Shown here piece by piece: positions 6,073 through 6,833 of a DNA stretch of 6,833 bases; the stretch's first letter is position 1, and the number at the start of each line of letters is the position of its first letter. The translations under genes were made by a program, and so were the position numbers. This DNA is from Lachnospiraceae bacterium (GTDB lineage Bacteria > Bacillota_A > Clostridia > Lachnospirales > Lachnospiraceae): NCBI GenBank assembly GCA_017632755.1, contig JAGBQU010000115.1:1-6833 (forward strand), given 5' to 3'. Under the pieces are notes generated by a model, which was not told where the DNA came from, made no database searches, and worked only from the letters and a program-made list of their open reading frames with translations.

Positions 6073-6095
6073 ATGCGGAGCATTACGCTCCGCAT
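6073..6095 (-). terminator. Terminator-like hairpin downstream of the ABC ATPase
   Basis: A perfect 9-bp stem, ATGCGGAGC (6073-6081) with GCTCCGCAT (6087-6095), has a 5-base loop. On the minus strand it is followed by TTTTGC (the stem's last T included), a short T-run; on the plus strand by CCCTTG. This orientation suits termination of the ABC transporter transcript before the cyclase control region. The T-run is short, so read-through is possible. Confidence 0.6.
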
Positions 6096-6115
6096 CCCTT
6101 GACTGAATACTCCCA

Positions 6116-6241
6116 TCATTCCCGGTGGATGTTATTGCTTGAGTCTCTCCCTGAAGGGAATGCCTTAAACCGCCATGAAGCAACAAGTGTCAGCGCGGTG
6201 ATGACGGCTCCGTAGACAACTCTACACACGGTTCTTACCAC
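6116..6241 (-). CDS. Possible 41-residue single-span membrane microprotein
   Basis: A GTG at 6241 overlaps the ABC ATPase stop (TAA 6237-6235) in another frame and opens 41 codons to a TGA at 6118-6116. The product would have a basic start (VRTVCR), a hydrophobic span of about 16 residues (VVYGAVITALTLVASW) and a polar tail ending NNIHRE. GGA sits about six bases before the GTG, a weak ribosome site, and the arrangement would permit translational coupling. Against it: the GTG start, short length, lack of any family match I recognise, and lack of a codon-usage signal in so short a frame. The same stretch could be plain 3' untranslated DNA or a decayed mobile-element end. Confidence 0.22.
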   Translation of the reverse strand: MVRTVCRVVYGAVITALTLVASWRFKAFPSGRDSSNNIHRE

Positions 6242-6833
6242 CCCAGTTCCAGGAGCCAGTTATTCAGCAGTCTCTCCCGGTCCTTCTCCTGTATCTGCAA
6301 CTCCTTCGGGCTGATATACTCACCCTTAATATTACCATCCTCAATATACAACACTCTGGAACATTTTGCGGCCACCTTAGCATCATGGGTTACCATCATG
6401 ATCGTTGTCCCTTCTTCGTTTAACTTTACCAGTTCTTCCATTACCTCATTTGACGCAGTTCTGTTCAATGCTCCCGTAGGTTCATCCGCAAACAAAACCT
6501 TGGGCATATTGATCATACTTCTACAGATACATGCTCTCTGAAGTTGTCCGCCCGAGACTTCATTGATGTCATTATCGGCAATGTCAATGATCCCCAGCTT
6601 ACGCATCAAATCCTGACCCCGCATAACTGTTTCCTTTCGCGTCTCCATATTCTTTTTCGATTGCGCTGCGGGAAGGATGATATTGTCGAGAACCGTCAGG
6701 TTCTTAAGCATATACATCTGTTGAAAGATAAAGCCCATCTCATCAAGGCGCAGGGAAGCCAGCTGTTTGGCATTCATGTTTGCAATATTTTTCTCACAGA
6801 ATTTTACTTCTCCCGCCGTAATGGAGTCCATAC
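6235..6833 (-). CDS. ABC transporter ATP-binding protein (SalX/MacB/BceA-like), N-terminus beyond the window
   Basis: ATPase subunit that powers a membrane permease, of the type used in antimicrobial-peptide export or resistance and in lipoprotein-linked efflux. Only the last ~198 residues are in view. The first visible residues, MDSITAGEV, are the segment that normally follows the P-loop helix ('..LGGMD.PT.G.V'), so the ATG at 6831 is internal and the Walker A motif lies off the edge. Counting from there: Q-loop at Q38 (FIFQQMYML), signature VSGGQLQR at 92-99, Walker B VLFADE with catalytic E117, D-loop region GALN, and switch histidine H149 (MMVTHD). The ending (NNWLLELGW) is like that of other BceA/SalX-type ATPases, so the C-terminus is whole. 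No permease follows downstream; instead a short stretch and a hairpin come next, so the permease must be upstream, beyond the window, or missing. Substrate cannot be inferred. Confidence 0.92.
   Translation of the reverse strand, partial: MDSITAGEVKFCEKNIANMNAKQLASLRLDEMGFIFQQMYMLKNLTVLDNIILPAAQSKKNMETRKETVMRGQDLMRKLGIIDIADNDINEVSGGQLQRACICRSMINMPKVLFADEPTGALNRTASNEVMEELVKLNEEGTTIMMVTHDAKVAAKCSRVLYIEDGNIKGEYISPKELQIQEKDRERLLNNWLLELGW

Noticed and set aside
5610..6215. Plus-strand open frame of 201 codons covering the cyclase 5' half and the intergenic region
   Set aside because: It overlaps the well-supported cyclase antisense, is rich in Pro, His, Ser and Arg as shadow frames tend to be, and crosses a terminator-like hairpin and a promoter-like region. 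I considered whether its last ~30 codons might be a transposase tail but could not support it.
1..6833. CRISPR array, tRNA, rRNA, riboswitch or complete insertion sequence
   Set aside because: I found no regularly spaced repeats, no cloverleaf or rRNA-like sequence, no recognisable riboswitch core and no transposase with terminal inverted repeats.

Overview
The window looks like chromosomal DNA from a Gram-positive anaerobe of the Clostridia, most likely Lachnospiraceae or a close relative. This is inferred from the kinds of protein (an ECF-type sigma factor with a membrane anti-sigma-like partner, a DUF4153-type membrane protein, a Clostridia-style CheB, a SalX/MacB-type ABC ATPase), strong purine-rich ribosome binding sites, TATAAT-like promoters and moderate GC by eye. 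No rRNA, tRNA, CRISPR array or complete mobile element is visible. Every gene I accept lies on the minus strand, so transcription runs from high to low coordinates.

Layout in the direction of transcription. (1) 6833-6235: the C-terminal two thirds of an ABC transporter ATPase whose start and Walker A lie beyond the window. It is followed by a ~140-base stretch that may hold a 41-codon membrane microprotein, then a terminator-like hairpin at 6073-6095. (2) 6072-5902: an AT-rich control region with a perfect 12-bp palindrome and a repeated 11-bp -10-like motif. (3) 5901-5293: a metal-dependent cyclase/kynurenine-formamidase-type hydrolase. (4) 5292-5080: a small broken frame that joins a piece of a PadR-type regulator to the first part of a metallo-beta-lactamase-fold protein. 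(5) 5061-1953: a well-formed promoter, then cheB, then a 638-residue DUF4153-like membrane protein starting with GTG 27 bases after the cheB stop, ending in a 10-bp GC-rich hairpin that includes the stop codon. (6) 1826-73: a promoter, an ECF-type sigma factor, and an overlapping single-pass anti-sigma-like gene whose last ~40 codons are out of frame because of an apparent one-base loss near 200-210.

How they work together. The sigma/anti-sigma pair is a self-contained envelope-sensing switch: a cytoplasmic sigma factor, translationally coupled to a membrane protein with a large external domain. CheB and the DUF4153 protein appear to form a two-gene operon in which a chemoreceptor demethylase is paired with an uncharacterised membrane protein, with no cheR or other chemotaxis gene visible. 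The cyclase appears to be a monocistronic gene with a possible operator; the PadR/MBL scrap behind it marks a deletion or recombination scar.

The points most worth a second look are the frameshifted anti-sigma tail, the PadR/MBL chimera, the 12-bp tandem duplication across the cheB stop, the CheB-DUF4153 pairing, and the palindrome and possible small ORF in the 5.9-6.25 kb region. I saw nothing that clearly amounts to a new multi-gene system.
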